A stretch of 64,000 nucleotides of DNA from Flavobacterium sufflavum (GCF_004016525.1 NZ_SACJ01000013.1:48951-112950); one strand, 5' to 3'; counted from the stretch's first letter, positions 40,474-49,048 are shown. Made by a program: numbers and translations. Notes: generated by a model from the letters alone, not told the origin.

Positions 40474-41148
40474 TTATTCTAATAAATCCGGACGTCTGTT
40501 TTTAGTGTGTTCAAATGCCATGTCTTCACGCCATTTGTCAATTTTAGCAAAATTCCCGCTGGTTAAAACTTCCGGAACTTTCCATCCTTTGTAATCGGCT
40601 GGACGGGTATATATTGGTCCTGACAATAAACCATCCTGAAAACTATCGGTCAAAGCTGAGGTTTCGTCACTCAAAACACCAGGGATTAATCGGATTAAGG
40701 TATCAGATAAAACTAATGCGCCTAATTCTCCTCCGCTTAAAACATAATCACCAATAGAAATTTCTTTGGTAATAAAATGATCTCGTACTCTTTGATCTAC
40801 TCCTTTATAATGTCCGCACAGAATAATGATGTTTTCATACATTGACATGGTATTGGCCATTTTTTGGTTCAAAGTTTCCCCGTCAGGCGACATATAAATA
40901 ATCTCGTCGTAGTCTCTCTGTGTTTTTAAATGGGTAATACAATCGTCAATAGGTTGTACTGTCATTACCATTCCTGCTCCGCCGCCATAAGGATAATCAT
41001 CCACGCTTTTTTGTCTGTTAGTGGTGTAATCTCTTAAGTTGTGGATATGAACTTCTACTAGACCTTTGTCAATGGCGCGTTTCATAATCGAAGCCTCAAA
41101 GGGACTGCGTAGCAATTCAGGTAAAACAGTAATAATGTCAATTCGCAT
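40474..41148 (-). CDS. trmD: tRNA (guanine(37)-N(1))-methyltransferase
   Basis: 224 residues from the ATG at 41148 (MRIDIITVLPELL), chosen because MRIDI is the family N-terminus; ten codons of open frame upstream overlap the promoter. SPOUT-class knotted fold: the SAM-binding IILCGHYKGVDQRV and SIGDYVLSGGELGALVL motifs, with the catalytic D in DDYPYGGGAGMVM region upstream and the C-terminal tRNA-binding PADYKGWKVPEVLTSGNF. Protects against +1 frameshifting by methylating G37. Confidence 0.95.
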   Translation of the reverse strand: MRIDIITVLPELLRSPFEASIMKRAIDKGLVEVHIHNLRDYTTNRQKSVDDYPYGGGAGMVMTVQPIDDCITHLKTQRDYDEIIYMSPDGETLNQKMANTMSMYENIIILCGHYKGVDQRVRDHFITKEISIGDYVLSGGELGALVLSDTLIRLIPGVLSDETSALTDSFQDGLLSGPIYTRPADYKGWKVPEVLTSGNFAKIDKWREDMAFEHTKNRRPDLLE

Positions 41149-41175
41149 GATTGTATATCTAAGTTTTGGATGGGA

Positions 41176-41183
41176 CAAAGGTA
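41176..41183 (-). promoter_or_regulatory. Candidate -7 box for trmD
   Basis: TACCTTTG on the minus strand, 27 bases from the chosen ATG; it overlaps the end of the longer open frame, so it supports the shorter start. Confidence 0.45.
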
Positions 41184-41428
41184 CAAAGTTTTTTTCAGGA
41201 GCTAATTAATCAGGCTAGGGATTGGTGAAAACAGCTTTTTCTTATAAATGTTATTTTTTATATAAAAGTGAGTGTTTCAGATAGTTGTGTCGTTTTTTGA
41301 ATTAAAAAAAAACGATACATTTGTGCTGTTATTTGTTTGATATATAGGTTGTTGTGTTTTTTTTTGTGAAAGAAATTCAATTAAAAAAGCTGAATAACTT
41401 TTGCTAAGTCTAAAAAAGTAGAGGGAAA

Positions 41429-42043
41429 ATGAAAAGAGTGATTTTAGGGATGCTTACAATTGGATTGCTTTGTAGTTTCGGATTTATATCAAAAAATGAT
41501 AAAACGGCTTCAAGCATAATCCGATTATTAAATACTACTATCGAAGAAAGAATTGCCGAACAAGTAGCCGGTATAAAAGAACTGCTGAAAACAAATCCTA
41601 AATTTAATGATGAAATCGCTTTTCTGCTTGACATGAGAATTATGTCAGGGAAAAATCGTTTTTTTGTTTACGACCTAAAAAACGACAGAATTATTGATCA
41701 GGGCTTGGTAGCTCATGGTATTGGTTCCGGCTTGTATGGAGAATTAAAATTCAGCAATGAGAATTATTCGTACTGCACTTCATTAGGGAAATATTATATA
41801 GGTAAAAGTTATACCGGCGAATATGGGAAATCGTATAGACTGCATGGATTTGAAGAGACAAATAGTAATGCGTTTTCAAGAAGTATTGTATTGCATAAAT
41901 ATGAAAAAGTGCCTTATGAAGAGCAGAATAATATAATATGTAATAGTTTAGGCTGTCCCATGGTAAATGAAACCTATTATAAAAGAATTGAAAAATTAAT
42001 AGATGCTTCCAAAGGCAATATTATTCTGGATATTTATTATTGA
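41429..42043 (+). CDS. Murein L,D-transpeptidase catalytic domain protein (YkuD_2 type)
   Basis: 204 residues, exported (hydrophobic 3-20; the Cys at 15 is in LLCSFG and does not form a good lipobox). The catalytic domain covers about 65-204: H156 (IVLHKYE) and C176 in NSLGCPMVN, the S-x-G-C-P pattern of L,D-transpeptidases; R137-LHGFE is the substrate-facing segment. Expected to form or trim 3-3 peptidoglycan cross-links or to attach proteins in the periplasm. The stop is followed at once by a run of 13 T (42044-42056) with no GC-rich hairpin before it. A TACATTTG box lies at 41316-41323, far upstream. Confidence 0.85.
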   Translation: MKRVILGMLTIGLLCSFGFISKNDKTASSIIRLLNTTIEERIAEQVAGIKELLKTNPKFNDEIAFLLDMRIMSGKNRFFVYDLKNDRIIDQGLVAHGIGSGLYGELKFSNENYSYCTSLGKYYIGKSYTGEYGKSYRLHGFEETNSNAFSRSIVLHKYEKVPYEEQNNIICNSLGCPMVNETYYKRIEKLIDASKGNIILDIYY

Positions 42044-42127
42044 TTTTTTTTTTTTTGAATTCGGTACAGCTTATTTCTGTATTAAATTTTCTGTTTTGCA
42101 CATTGGCACATTCTCTAATTTAATTTG

Positions 42128-42135
42128 TAAATTTG
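42128..42135 (+). promoter_or_regulatory. Candidate -7 box for the immunophilin fusion gene
   Basis: TAAATTTG, 24 bases before the ATG. TTG at 42103-42105 with a 22-base spacer is a possible -33. Confidence 0.5.
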
Positions 42136-42159
42136 CGCTTCAATAAAAAATTATAAACA

Positions 42160-43092
42160 ATGGAAAACGGTATATACGCTAAATTTAATACCTCAAAAGG
42201 GTCTATTTTAGTGAAATTAACACACGATTTAACACCTGGAACGGTTGGAAACTTTGTAGCCTTGGCTGAAGGAAACTTAGAAAACAAAGTAAAGCCTCAA
42301 GGGACAAAATATTATGATGGATTAACTTTTCACAGAGTAATTCCTGATTTTATGATTCAGGGAGGTTGTCCTCTAGGGTCAGGAACAGGAGATCCAGGAT
42401 ATAAATTTGATGATGAATTTCATCCAAGTTTAAAACATGATAGACCGGGAGTTTTAGCTATGGCTAATGCAGGACCTGGAACTAACGGTTCTCAATTTTA
42501 CATTACTCACGTACCAACTTCTTGGTTAGATGGAAAACACACTGTTTTTGGTCAAGTAATTGAAGGGCAGGATGTTGTTGATGCAGTTGCTCAAGGCGAT
42601 GCTTTAGAAACATTGGAAATTGTTAGAGTAGGAGAAGAAGCTCAAAAATGGAATGCAGTTGAAGCTTTCCGTTCATTTGAAGGAAACCGTAAAAAACGTC
42701 TTGAAGCTGAAAAAGCTGCTGCTGAAGAAGCAATGGAAAAATTAGCTGCCGGATTTGAAAAAACAGAAAGTGGTTTGCGTTACCAATTTATCCAAAGAGG
42801 AGAAGGTAAAAAAGCTGAAAACGGAAAAACAGTTTCTGTTCACTACACAGGGCAATTACCTGACGGAAAAGTTTTTGATAGCTCTTACCCACGTAAAAAA
42901 CCAATCGAATTTCCATTAGGAAGAGGAAATGTAATCGAAGGATGGGACGAAGGTATTGCTTTGTTACAAGTAGGTGATAAAGCTCGTTTTGTGATTCCTG
43001 CTCACTTAGGATACGGATCTCGCGGTGCCGGAGGTGTAATTCCACCAAACGCTACTTTGATTTTTGACGTTGAATTGATGGACGTTAAATAA
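42160..43092 (+). CDS. Dual-family peptidyl-prolyl isomerase: cyclophilin-FKBP fusion
   Basis: 310 residues, no signal peptide, cytoplasmic. Residues 3-160 are a cyclophilin domain (catalytic R59 in FHRVIPDFMIQGG, NGSQFYITHVPTSWLDGKHTVFGQV). Residues 160-205 are a charged helical linker rich in Glu/Ala/Lys. Residues 208-310 are an FKBP domain (VSVHYTGQLPDGKVFDSSY, GNVIEGWDEGIALLQVGDKARFVIP, GYGSRGAGGVIPPNATLIFDVEL). Both active sites look intact. Such cyclophilin-then-FKBP chimeras have been described from Flavobacterium and a few other organisms; two unrelated prolyl isomerases on one chain is uncommon. Confidence 0.93.
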   Translation: MENGIYAKFNTSKGSILVKLTHDLTPGTVGNFVALAEGNLENKVKPQGTKYYDGLTFHRVIPDFMIQGGCPLGSGTGDPGYKFDDEFHPSLKHDRPGVLAMANAGPGTNGSQFYITHVPTSWLDGKHTVFGQVIEGQDVVDAVAQGDALETLEIVRVGEEAQKWNAVEAFRSFEGNRKKRLEAEKAAAEEAMEKLAAGFEKTESGLRYQFIQRGEGKKAENGKTVSVHYTGQLPDGKVFDSSYPRKKPIEFPLGRGNVIEGWDEGIALLQVGDKARFVIPAHLGYGSRGAGGVIPPNATLIFDVELMDVK

Positions 43093-43236
43093 TTTTAGAT
43101 TTAAGAATTTAGAACGCAGATTTTAGATTCCGGTTTTGATTTAAATAACAAAAAGTGGTTTTCTAACTGGGAAACCACTTTTTTTATATCTAAATTCTAT
43201 TTTCTAAATTCTGCATTCTGAAAACTGCCTTCTGCT
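43093..43236. repeat. Imperfect inverted-repeat words flanking a terminator (second locus)
   Basis: The arms around the terminator are built from CTAAATTCT, TCTGCATTCTG and CTGCCTTCTGC in the right arm and their reverse complements in the left arm. The word at 43218-43236 matches 2823-2841 at 16 of 19 positions. As at the rho locus, it lies between two convergent genes. Confidence 0.5.
43150..43183. terminator. Bidirectional terminator between the immunophilin and redoxin genes
   Basis: AAAAAGTGGTTT pairs with AAACCACTTTTT (core 43151-43161 / 43172-43182), inner TTC/GGGA partly paired, T runs on both strands. Confidence 0.8.
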
Positions 43237-43799
43237 TAAACCGTTTTCCACTTGATATTACAGCCAATACTCGGTTTCTGGTTTGGATTAATGCTTCGGT
43301 TGTATAAAACGCCATCTATGGCACCACGCAAATCACTACCACTTAACGGAATTCCGTTTCCGGGACGGCTATCGTCCAGTTGCCCGCGATAGACTAATTT
43401 GTCTTGTTGGTCAAACAAATAAAAATCAGGAGTGCAAGCCGCATCATAAGCTTTGGCAACTTCCTGTGTTTCATCATATAAATAAGGGAATTCAAAATTA
43501 TTTTCGAAAGCATATTCCGTCATTAATTCAGGGGCGTCTTGCGGATAATTTACCACATCATTACTGGAAATAGCAATGATGCCAATTCCCTGAACTCTAT
43601 AATCATTGGCAATTCGAACCACTTCTCTTATTACATGATGCACAAAAGGACAATGATTGCAAATAAAAAATACCAATGTGCCTTTGTTTCCTTTTAAATC
43701 AGCAAAAGAAAAGTATTCTGTATTGGATTTGGTGTCTTTTAAATAAAATTCGGGAGCTATAGTTCCTAATTCGAGCATGTTTGACGGAGTTCGTGCCAT
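43236..43799 (-). CDS. Thioredoxin-fold redoxin (AhpC/TSA-like) with CxxC
   Basis: 187 residues, no signal peptide. Thioredoxin fold with active-site CNHC (C47, C50 in FFICNHCPFVHHV), the cis-Pro loop near CTPDFYLFD, and the opening LGTIAPEFYLKDT typical of redoxins. This is the thioredoxin-family branch in which the CxxC lies after KGNKGTLVFF; probably a thiol-dependent reductase or peroxidase. Convergent with the immunophilin gene. Confidence 0.85.
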   Translation of the reverse strand: MARTPSNMLELGTIAPEFYLKDTKSNTEYFSFADLKGNKGTLVFFICNHCPFVHHVIREVVRIANDYRVQGIGIIAISSNDVVNYPQDAPELMTEYAFENNFEFPYLYDETQEVAKAYDAACTPDFYLFDQQDKLVYRGQLDDSRPGNGIPLSGSDLRGAIDGVLYNRSINPNQKPSIGCNIKWKTV

Positions 43800-43907
43800 T
43801 GTTTTGTGATTTGTTTCCAGAGTTTAAAGTTACTAAAATTGCTGGCTATTTAAATAGTATAAACTAATTTTGAATTAGTAATGATTTGAAAAATTTAGAA
43901 TTGATTT

Positions 43908-44249
43908 ATGGAGAATAATTTGACTTGGGCTGAATTTGAAAAAGTAGCCATGTATGTTGGAACAATAATAGAGGTGAAAGATTTTCCTGAAGCCAGAAAA
44001 CCGGCATTCCAACTGACGATTGATTTTGGCGAAGCCATAGGAATCAGGAAAACTTCGGCTCAAATCACTAAACGATATTCCAAAGAGGAACTTTTGAATA
44101 GGCAGATTGTTGCTGTAGTCAATTTTCCTAAAAAGCAAATCGGGAAATTTATGAGCGAATGTCTTGTTTTAGGTGCGGTAGGTCAGGAAGGAGATGTTAT
44201 CCTATTGGCTCCTGATTTCAGGATTGAAAACGGTTTGCGAATAGGATAA
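43908..44249 (+). CDS. tRNA-binding/chaperone protein of the CsaA family
   Basis: 113 residues, a single OB-fold domain like that in the tRNA-binding arm of methionyl- and phenylalanyl-tRNA synthetases. Hallmarks: FEKVAMYVGTIIEVKDFPEARKPAFQLTIDFGE, IRKTSAQIT, VVNFPKKQIGKFMSECLVLG. CsaA from Bacillus has export-chaperone and tRNA-binding activity; the native role here is not known. Both neighbours are on the other strand. Confidence 0.88.
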   Translation: MENNLTWAEFEKVAMYVGTIIEVKDFPEARKPAFQLTIDFGEAIGIRKTSAQITKRYSKEELLNRQIVAVVNFPKKQIGKFMSECLVLGAVGQEGDVILLAPDFRIENGLRIG

Positions 44250-44261
44250 CTGATTTTTCTT

Positions 44262-45065
44262 TTATTTTTCTATTGGTAAATCGTGGTCTTGTCCCCATTC
44301 GGTCCAGGAACCATCATAAACTGCTTTTGGGTTGTTTGACGAAATTAATTCGTAAGCAATTAAATCAATACAGGCTGTAATTCCGGAACCGCAAGAGAAA
44401 TATAACGGTTGGTCTTGATGTGGCAGGATCTGTCTTAGTTCTTCTTTAGGTAAAAAATGACCGTCTTTTAAAACTTTGGAAAAAGGCAGGTTTACGGAAT
44501 TAGGGATGTGTCCGCTTCTTAAGCCTTCTCGTGGTTCTTCAGTTTCGGCATTAAATCTGTCAGCAGAACGAGCGTCAATTACAATGGCTTCTTTTGAAGT
44601 GGTGTTGTGTAAAATCTGAAATTTGTTTTTAAACATTTCAGCTTTAAAATAGGCTTCAAAATCTCCTTCTTTAAATGATTTTGGGGCAACTTTTTCAGTA
44701 GCAAAGTCTTCTTTTATCCAGGCAGGAAATCCTCCGTCTAAAACCCAGACATTTTCATGTCCCATACTTTTGAATAAATACCATGCTCTTGGACTCGAAT
44801 AGATTCCTTTGGTGTCATAAACTACAATTTTACTGTGTTTGCTGATTCCTATTTTTCTTGCTTCGGCAGCAAAAGCTTCTGGTTTTGGTAAGGTATTAGG
44901 TAATGAGGTTGAAGTATCGCTAAATTTATTTTTAATATCAAAAGTTCGGGCTCCAATGATTTGCAAATCATGAGGAGGAGTGTCTAAAACTGCATCCAGA
45001 ATTATTAATTCAGGATTGTTGATGTTTTCTTGAAGCCAGTTTACAGATACAATTGGAATTTTCAT
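44262..45065 (-). CDS. Sulfurtransferase with two rhodanese domains (3-mercaptopyruvate type)
   Basis: 267 residues. N-terminal inactive rhodanese domain (about 5-120, VDWLQENINNPELIILDA-like start, DTKGIYSSPRAWYLFKSMGHENVWVLDGGFPAW) and C-terminal active domain (about 140-265) with C225 in SCGSGITAC. The CGSG[IV]T loop points to 3-mercaptopyruvate as sulfur donor, not thiosulfate (CRKGV type). Cytoplasmic. Stops 12 bases from the convergent CsaA gene. Confidence 0.88.
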   Translation of the reverse strand: MKIPIVSVNWLQENINNPELIILDAVLDTPPHDLQIIGARTFDIKNKFSDTSTSLPNTLPKPEAFAAEARKIGISKHSKIVVYDTKGIYSSPRAWYLFKSMGHENVWVLDGGFPAWIKEDFATEKVAPKSFKEGDFEAYFKAEMFKNKFQILHNTTSKEAIVIDARSADRFNAETEEPREGLRSGHIPNSVNLPFSKVLKDGHFLPKEELRQILPHQDQPLYFSCGSGITACIDLIAYELISSNNPKAVYDGSWTEWGQDHDLPIEK

Positions 45066-45154
45066 AAGGATGTTTTTTTTATTGTTAATTGAAAAAAGCT
45101 ATACTAAGATACAAAATTGGAAGTTAACTTGTTTTGTTTTTCTATAATGCAAAA

Positions 45155-45184
45155 AGTCCAAAAACCGAATGATTTTTGGACTTA
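45155..45184 (-). terminator. Terminator of the PUR-family gene
   Basis: Perfect 11-bp stem AAGTCCAAAAA / TTTTTGGACTT, 8-nt loop, short T run on the minus strand. Confidence 0.75.
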
Positions 45185-45212
45185 AAGTATTATTGTTGTG
45201 ATTTCTTTGAGC

Positions 45213-45596
45213 TTAAATATCGTCAAAATCAATATCTGTAAAATTTGAAGTTTCAGGAATTGCTCCATCAGCAGTTATTCTTTCAGTAGCATATTCTTTT
45301 TTGAAATCTTTTTGATGCCTTTCAGAGATTACTTCTTCTCCTTTGTGGTTTAAAACATAAGATGTCATTTCTTCAAGGATTTCGGTGAAAGCAGCAAAAT
45401 CTTCTTTGTATAAATATATTTTGTGTTTTTTGAAATGAAACGAACCGTCTTCTTCTGTGAATTTTTTACTTTCGGTAATGGTAATATAATAATCATCCGC
45501 TTTTGTAGCTCTCACATCGAAGAAATAGGTTCTTCTTCCTGCACGTAAAACTTTAGAAAAGATTTCTTCTTTTTCTAACATGTCATTTTCTCTCAT
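45213..45596 (-). CDS. PUR family DNA/RNA-binding protein (DUF3276)
   Basis: 127 residues. A single PUR repeat: EEIFSKVLRAGRRTYFFDVRATKADDYYITITESKKF, then HKIYLYKEDFAAFTEILEEMTSYV. PUR domains bind purine-rich single-stranded DNA or RNA; bacterial members form the dimer that eukaryotic Pur-alpha makes with tandem repeats. The acidic C-terminal tail (about 105-127) may regulate binding. Monocistronic. The start at MREND is chosen; MLEKEE five codons later is possible. Confidence 0.88.
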   Translation of the reverse strand: MRENDMLEKEEIFSKVLRAGRRTYFFDVRATKADDYYITITESKKFTEEDGSFHFKKHKIYLYKEDFAAFTEILEEMTSYVLNHKGEEVISERHQKDFKKEYATERITADGAIPETSNFTDIDFDDI

Positions 45597-45668
45597 AATC
45601 CGTTCTATACAATAATATGGTTGTTAATTGAAACCAAAAATGATAAAAATATATTTATTAAGCAACAT

Positions 45669-47429
45669 TTAAAGTAATTCTTTTTCAGAAAGTTGTTTTA
45701 AATAGAGCGATGCATAATAACCTTCCTGATTTATTAACTGGTTATGAGAACCTTGTTGAATAATTTTTCCATTTTCCAGAATCAGGATTCTATCGGCATT
45801 TTTTGCCGAAGAGACACGATGGCTTACAATTATGGTTGTTTTGTCTTTACAAATGGCGTTTAGGTTGTTTAAAATAGCCTCTTCGGTTTCGGTATCTACT
45901 GCAGATAAACAGTCGTCAAATAATAAAATAGGAGGGTTTTTGATAATGGCTCTGGCTATGGAAACACGCTGTTTTTGTCCTCCCGAAAGAGTAATTCCTC
46001 TTTCGCCAAGAATAGTGTCATATTGCTTGTTGAAACCCATAATGTTGTCGTGTACTACAGCATTTTTGGCGGCAGCCATAACCTCTTCGATTTCGGCATC
46101 CTCTTTACCAAACTTGATGTTATTTTTAATGCTGTCTGAAAACAAGAAAGCATCCTGAGGTACAATTCCAATACTGTTTCGTAAATCAAATAAGTTCAAA
46201 CGGCTAATTTCTTGTTCGTCAATTTTCACCGTACCTTGAGTTACGTCGTACATACGGGAAATTAAAGATAAAATAGTCGATTTTCCCGAGCCAGTTTTTC
46301 CAAGTATTGCCAGTGTTTCTCCTTTGTGTACGGTAAACGAAATATCCTGAAGTGCATTGATGTTAGTGTCTTCGTAAGTATAACTCACATTTTCGAATGT
46401 GATGGTGCCTTCTATTGTAGATTTTTCAGTATTGTTGTTGTTGATTTCTGGTTCTATTTTTAGAAACTCGTTTAGTCTTTTTTGGGACGCTTCGGCTTCC
46501 TGAACCATCGAAGAAACCCAGCCCAATGAAGCCACTGGCCAGGTAAGCATGTTGATGTACAGGATGAATTCGGCAATAGTACCGATGCTTTTGATGCTTC
46601 CTTGAATGTACATTATTCCTCCAAAATAAATTACAACTAAGTTACTGATGCCAATAAGAGCTAGCATTAAAGGGCCAAATAAGGATTGGACTTTGGCTAA
46701 ATCCATGCTTTTGCTTTTACTTTCTAAAGCAAGTGCGTGCATGTTGTCCTGATGTTGGTTTTCTAACGAATAGGCTTTTATCACGCGAACTCCCGAGAAT
46801 ATTTCTTGTGTGAAACTGGAAACTTTAGATAAATATTGCTGAAAAGTGGTGCTTCGGGTGTTGATTTCGGTACTTAATTTAAAAATAGCATAGGATAAAA
46901 GAGGCAATGGTAAAAGCGTGTATAAGGTAAGTAATGGCGATACCCTGTACATGAATATGATTACGATGGCAAAACGAATGATGGTGTTGATGGTGTACAT
47001 AACAGCCGGCCCAACATACATTCTTACTTTTGAAATATCCTCGCTTATGCGATTCATCAAATCCCCGGTACGATTCTTTTTGTAGAAGTTTTGAGAAAGA
47101 TTTTCGTACTGTCTGAAGACTTCATTTTTTAAGTCAAATTCAACATGACGTGACATCACAATCAGGGTTTGACGCATTAAAAAAGTAAGGAATCCTGCAA
47201 TGATGGTGGTTGCGATAATGAGTAAAATGTTATTCACTAATTGATCCTGGATAACCGAATTGGATATGGTTTTGTTTTTGGCAAATTCTTCAATTGAAGC
47301 AAAGGATTTGCTAATTAATTTAGGCGTAAAAAGTGAAAATATTTGGGCAACAATGGTAAATACAATTCCTAAGATAAAACGGTATTTGTATTTGATGAAA
47401 TATTTATTGAGATAGAGTAATTCTTTCAT
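45669..47429 (-). CDS. ABC transporter, fused permease and ATPase (MsbA/multidrug type)
   Basis: 586 residues, half-transporter that must dimerise. Six membrane segments in the N-terminal 320 residues; nucleotide-binding domain from about 345: Walker A LGKTGSGKST, Q-loop GIVPQDAFLF, signature LSGGQKQR, Walker B ILLFDDCLSAVD, switch HRVSS. Type IV exporter fold. It could flip lipids or export a drug; no neighbour clarifies the substrate. Confidence 0.93.
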   Translation of the reverse strand: MKELLYLNKYFIKYKYRFILGIVFTIVAQIFSLFTPKLISKSFASIEEFAKNKTISNSVIQDQLVNNILLIIATTIIAGFLTFLMRQTLIVMSRHVEFDLKNEVFRQYENLSQNFYKKNRTGDLMNRISEDISKVRMYVGPAVMYTINTIIRFAIVIIFMYRVSPLLTLYTLLPLPLLSYAIFKLSTEINTRSTTFQQYLSKVSSFTQEIFSGVRVIKAYSLENQHQDNMHALALESKSKSMDLAKVQSLFGPLMLALIGISNLVVIYFGGIMYIQGSIKSIGTIAEFILYINMLTWPVASLGWVSSMVQEAEASQKRLNEFLKIEPEINNNNTEKSTIEGTITFENVSYTYEDTNINALQDISFTVHKGETLAILGKTGSGKSTILSLISRMYDVTQGTVKIDEQEISRLNLFDLRNSIGIVPQDAFLFSDSIKNNIKFGKEDAEIEEVMAAAKNAVVHDNIMGFNKQYDTILGERGITLSGGQKQRVSIARAIIKNPPILLFDDCLSAVDTETEEAILNNLNAICKDKTTIIVSHRVSSAKNADRILILENGKIIQQGSHNQLINQEGYYASLYLKQLSEKELL

Positions 47430-47458
47430 TTCTAGACTAAGCTGAATTTTATAAAAAA

Positions 47459-47466
47459 CAAAGATA
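47459..47466 (-). promoter_or_regulatory. Candidate -7 box for the ABC transporter gene
   Basis: TATCTTTG on the minus strand, 29 bases from the ATG. Confidence 0.4.
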
Positions 47467-47598
47467 TAGCTTTAAAAGCAATAATTGTTAGCCATCCATG
47501 AGCTGTTAAGTCTCATTTAACGTTTCATTAATGAAATTAACTCGTGAGTTTGTCCTGCTTTTTATGGGTTTAAATTTTATTTTAAAAAAGGAAATCCT

Positions 47599-47606
47599 TA
47601 TTTTTG
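47599..47606 (+). promoter_or_regulatory. Candidate -7 box for nusB
   Basis: TATTTTTG, 29 bases before the GTG start. -33 region not evident. Confidence 0.45.
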
Positions 47607-47635
47607 CAGACTAATTTTATAAAAGTTCTTACAAG

Positions 47636-48580
47636 GTGGTAAATAGACGACACATTCGCGTTAAAGTTATGCAAACCATTTATGCGATGCATCAAAATGG
47701 CTCTGATAACCTGGAAAAGGAAGAAAAATTCCTTTTTTACAGTATCGATAATATTCAAGATTTATACCTTACAATGATTTCTTCTTTGTTGGAAATATGT
47801 AAAAAAGAAACTCAATTTTTGCATTTATCCAGTCAGAAACATTTAGCTACCGCAGCTGAACGTAATCCTAACGAAAAATTCATTAAGAACAGCATTTTCG
47901 AAATTCTTGCCGAAAACAATTCTTTAAGCATTGCTTTAGAAACCAGAAAAATTGATGCCTGGCATTTGCATGAGGATTATATAGCCTTGTTATTGACTGC
48001 TATAAAAGAGAGTTCTTACTATCAAACTTACATGAGTAATCCAACACGCTCATTTGAAGAAGACCGACAATTGATTGTGGATTTATTTACTGAAGTAATT
48101 GTTCCAAATGAGAAATTATACGAATTCTTAGAAGATGATAAGTTGACTTGGATTGATGATATTCCGATGGTAAACACGCAAATCATCAAACAATTGAAAG
48201 CAATGAAACCTATCGAAAATGATAATTTCAAAGTGCCAAAATTGTACAAAGACAATGAAGACAAAGATTTTGTTAAAGATTTGTTCCGTAAAACAGTGTT
48301 GAACGAAGCTGAATTAGCGAAAGAATTTGTTGATAAAACACCTAACTGGGATAGTGATAGAATTGCTGAAGTGGATACCATTATTTTAAAAATGGCTATT
48401 TGCGAATTTTTGAAATTCCCATCTATTCCTGTGAAAGTAACCTTGAACGAATATCTGGAATTAGCCAAAGAATATTCTACTCCTAAAAGTAGCATTTTCA
48501 TCAACGGAATTTTAGATAATCTGGTTAAAGAATTAGAATCCAGTAAAAAAATGATTAAAGCCGGTCGCGGTTTAATGTAA
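47636..48580 (+). CDS. nusB: Transcription antitermination factor NusB, long Bacteroidota form
   Basis: 314 residues against about 140 in E. coli. The start codon is GTG at 47636, giving MVNRRHIRVKVMQTIYAMHQNG; the next in-frame ATG would remove the conserved RRHIRVKVMQ helix. The classic NusB core is discontinuous here: the N-terminal RRHIRVKVMQTIYA matches helix 1, and the C-terminal quarter (DSDRIAEVDTIILKMAICEFLKFPSIPVKVTLNEYLELAKEYSTPKSSIFINGILDNL) matches the conserved end; the 180-residue middle is a lineage-specific helical expansion. Probably co-transcribed with yajC (25-bp gap). Confidence 0.92.
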   Translation: MVNRRHIRVKVMQTIYAMHQNGSDNLEKEEKFLFYSIDNIQDLYLTMISSLLEICKKETQFLHLSSQKHLATAAERNPNEKFIKNSIFEILAENNSLSIALETRKIDAWHLHEDYIALLLTAIKESSYYQTYMSNPTRSFEEDRQLIVDLFTEVIVPNEKLYEFLEDDKLTWIDDIPMVNTQIIKQLKAMKPIENDNFKVPKLYKDNEDKDFVKDLFRKTVLNEAELAKEFVDKTPNWDSDRIAEVDTIILKMAICEFLKFPSIPVKVTLNEYLELAKEYSTPKSSIFINGILDNLVKELESSKKMIKAGRGLM

Positions 48581-48605
48581 TATTTATAAATTAAAAAATG
48601 AAATT

Positions 48606-48878
48606 ATGCAAGATTTAATGAAAATCGCTCCTTATTTGCTAATGTTTGTAGTTCTGTATTTCTTTATGATCAGACCACAACAAAAAAGAGCAAAACAAGA
48701 AAAAGAATTTGAAGCTAGTTTAAAAGTAGGTGATAAAATTATTACTAAAAGTGGTCTTCACGGTAAAGTAGTTGAATTAGCCGATACTACTGTTGTTATT
48801 GAAACTATGGCTGGAAAATTGAAAATGGAGCGTTCTGCTATTTCTATGGAAATGAGTGCTGCATTGGCAAAAAAATAA
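48606..48878 (+). CDS. yajC: Preprotein translocase subunit YajC
   Basis: 90 residues. One membrane helix (7-22, IAPYLLMFVVLYFFMIRPQQ) followed by the cytoplasmic SH3-like part (KVGDKIITKSGLHGKVVELADTTVVIET). An accessory of SecDF-YajC. Second gene of the nusB-yajC unit. Confidence 0.93.
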   Translation: MQDLMKIAPYLLMFVVLYFFMIRPQQKRAKQEKEFEASLKVGDKIITKSGLHGKVVELADTTVVIETMAGKLKMERSAISMEMSAALAKK

Positions 48879-48900
48879 GAACGACTGAATTTATACGTCA

Positions 48901-48928
48901 AAAAAGTCCCGTTATCGGGACTTTTTTT
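48901..48928 (+). terminator. Terminator of nusB-yajC
   Basis: Perfect 12-bp stem AAAAAAGTCCCG / CGGGACTTTTTT, 4-nt loop, T run. Confidence 0.88.
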
Positions 48929-48955
48929 ATGGATTTAATTTAAGGTTTTAGTCAG

Positions 48956-49048
48956 TTCGAGTGTTTTTGAATATAAATGCGATAGCTTTTGTATCCAAAA
49001 ATGTATCGAGAACTTTTATGTTTACATTGCTTCTCGATACGTTTTTGG
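48956..49048. repeat. Truncated second copy of the cloverleaf element
   Basis: Starts with the same TTCGAGTG as the element at 37163. Arm 1 (48964-48977 / 48988-49001) has a different stem sequence but still pairs at 13 of 14 positions (one G-T wobble, one mismatch), and its 10-base loop TGCGATAGCT is identical. Arm 2 (49002-49012 / 49031-49041) keeps TGTATCGAGAA with its partner. Arm 3 and the right half of the closing stem are missing. An alternative rod pairs 48995-49012 with 49031-49048 at 17 of 18 positions. It lies between the convergent yajC and pepT genes. Confidence 0.7.

Noticed and set aside
42044..42056. T13 run as an intrinsic terminator
   Set aside because: No GC-rich hairpin precedes it within 30 bases, so it does not meet the usual form; noted only as a homopolymer after the stop.
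48028..48504. 158-codon open frame opposite nusB
   Set aside because: Antisense shadow of the nusB C-terminal domain; the encoded protein is low-complexity Ser/Asn-rich.
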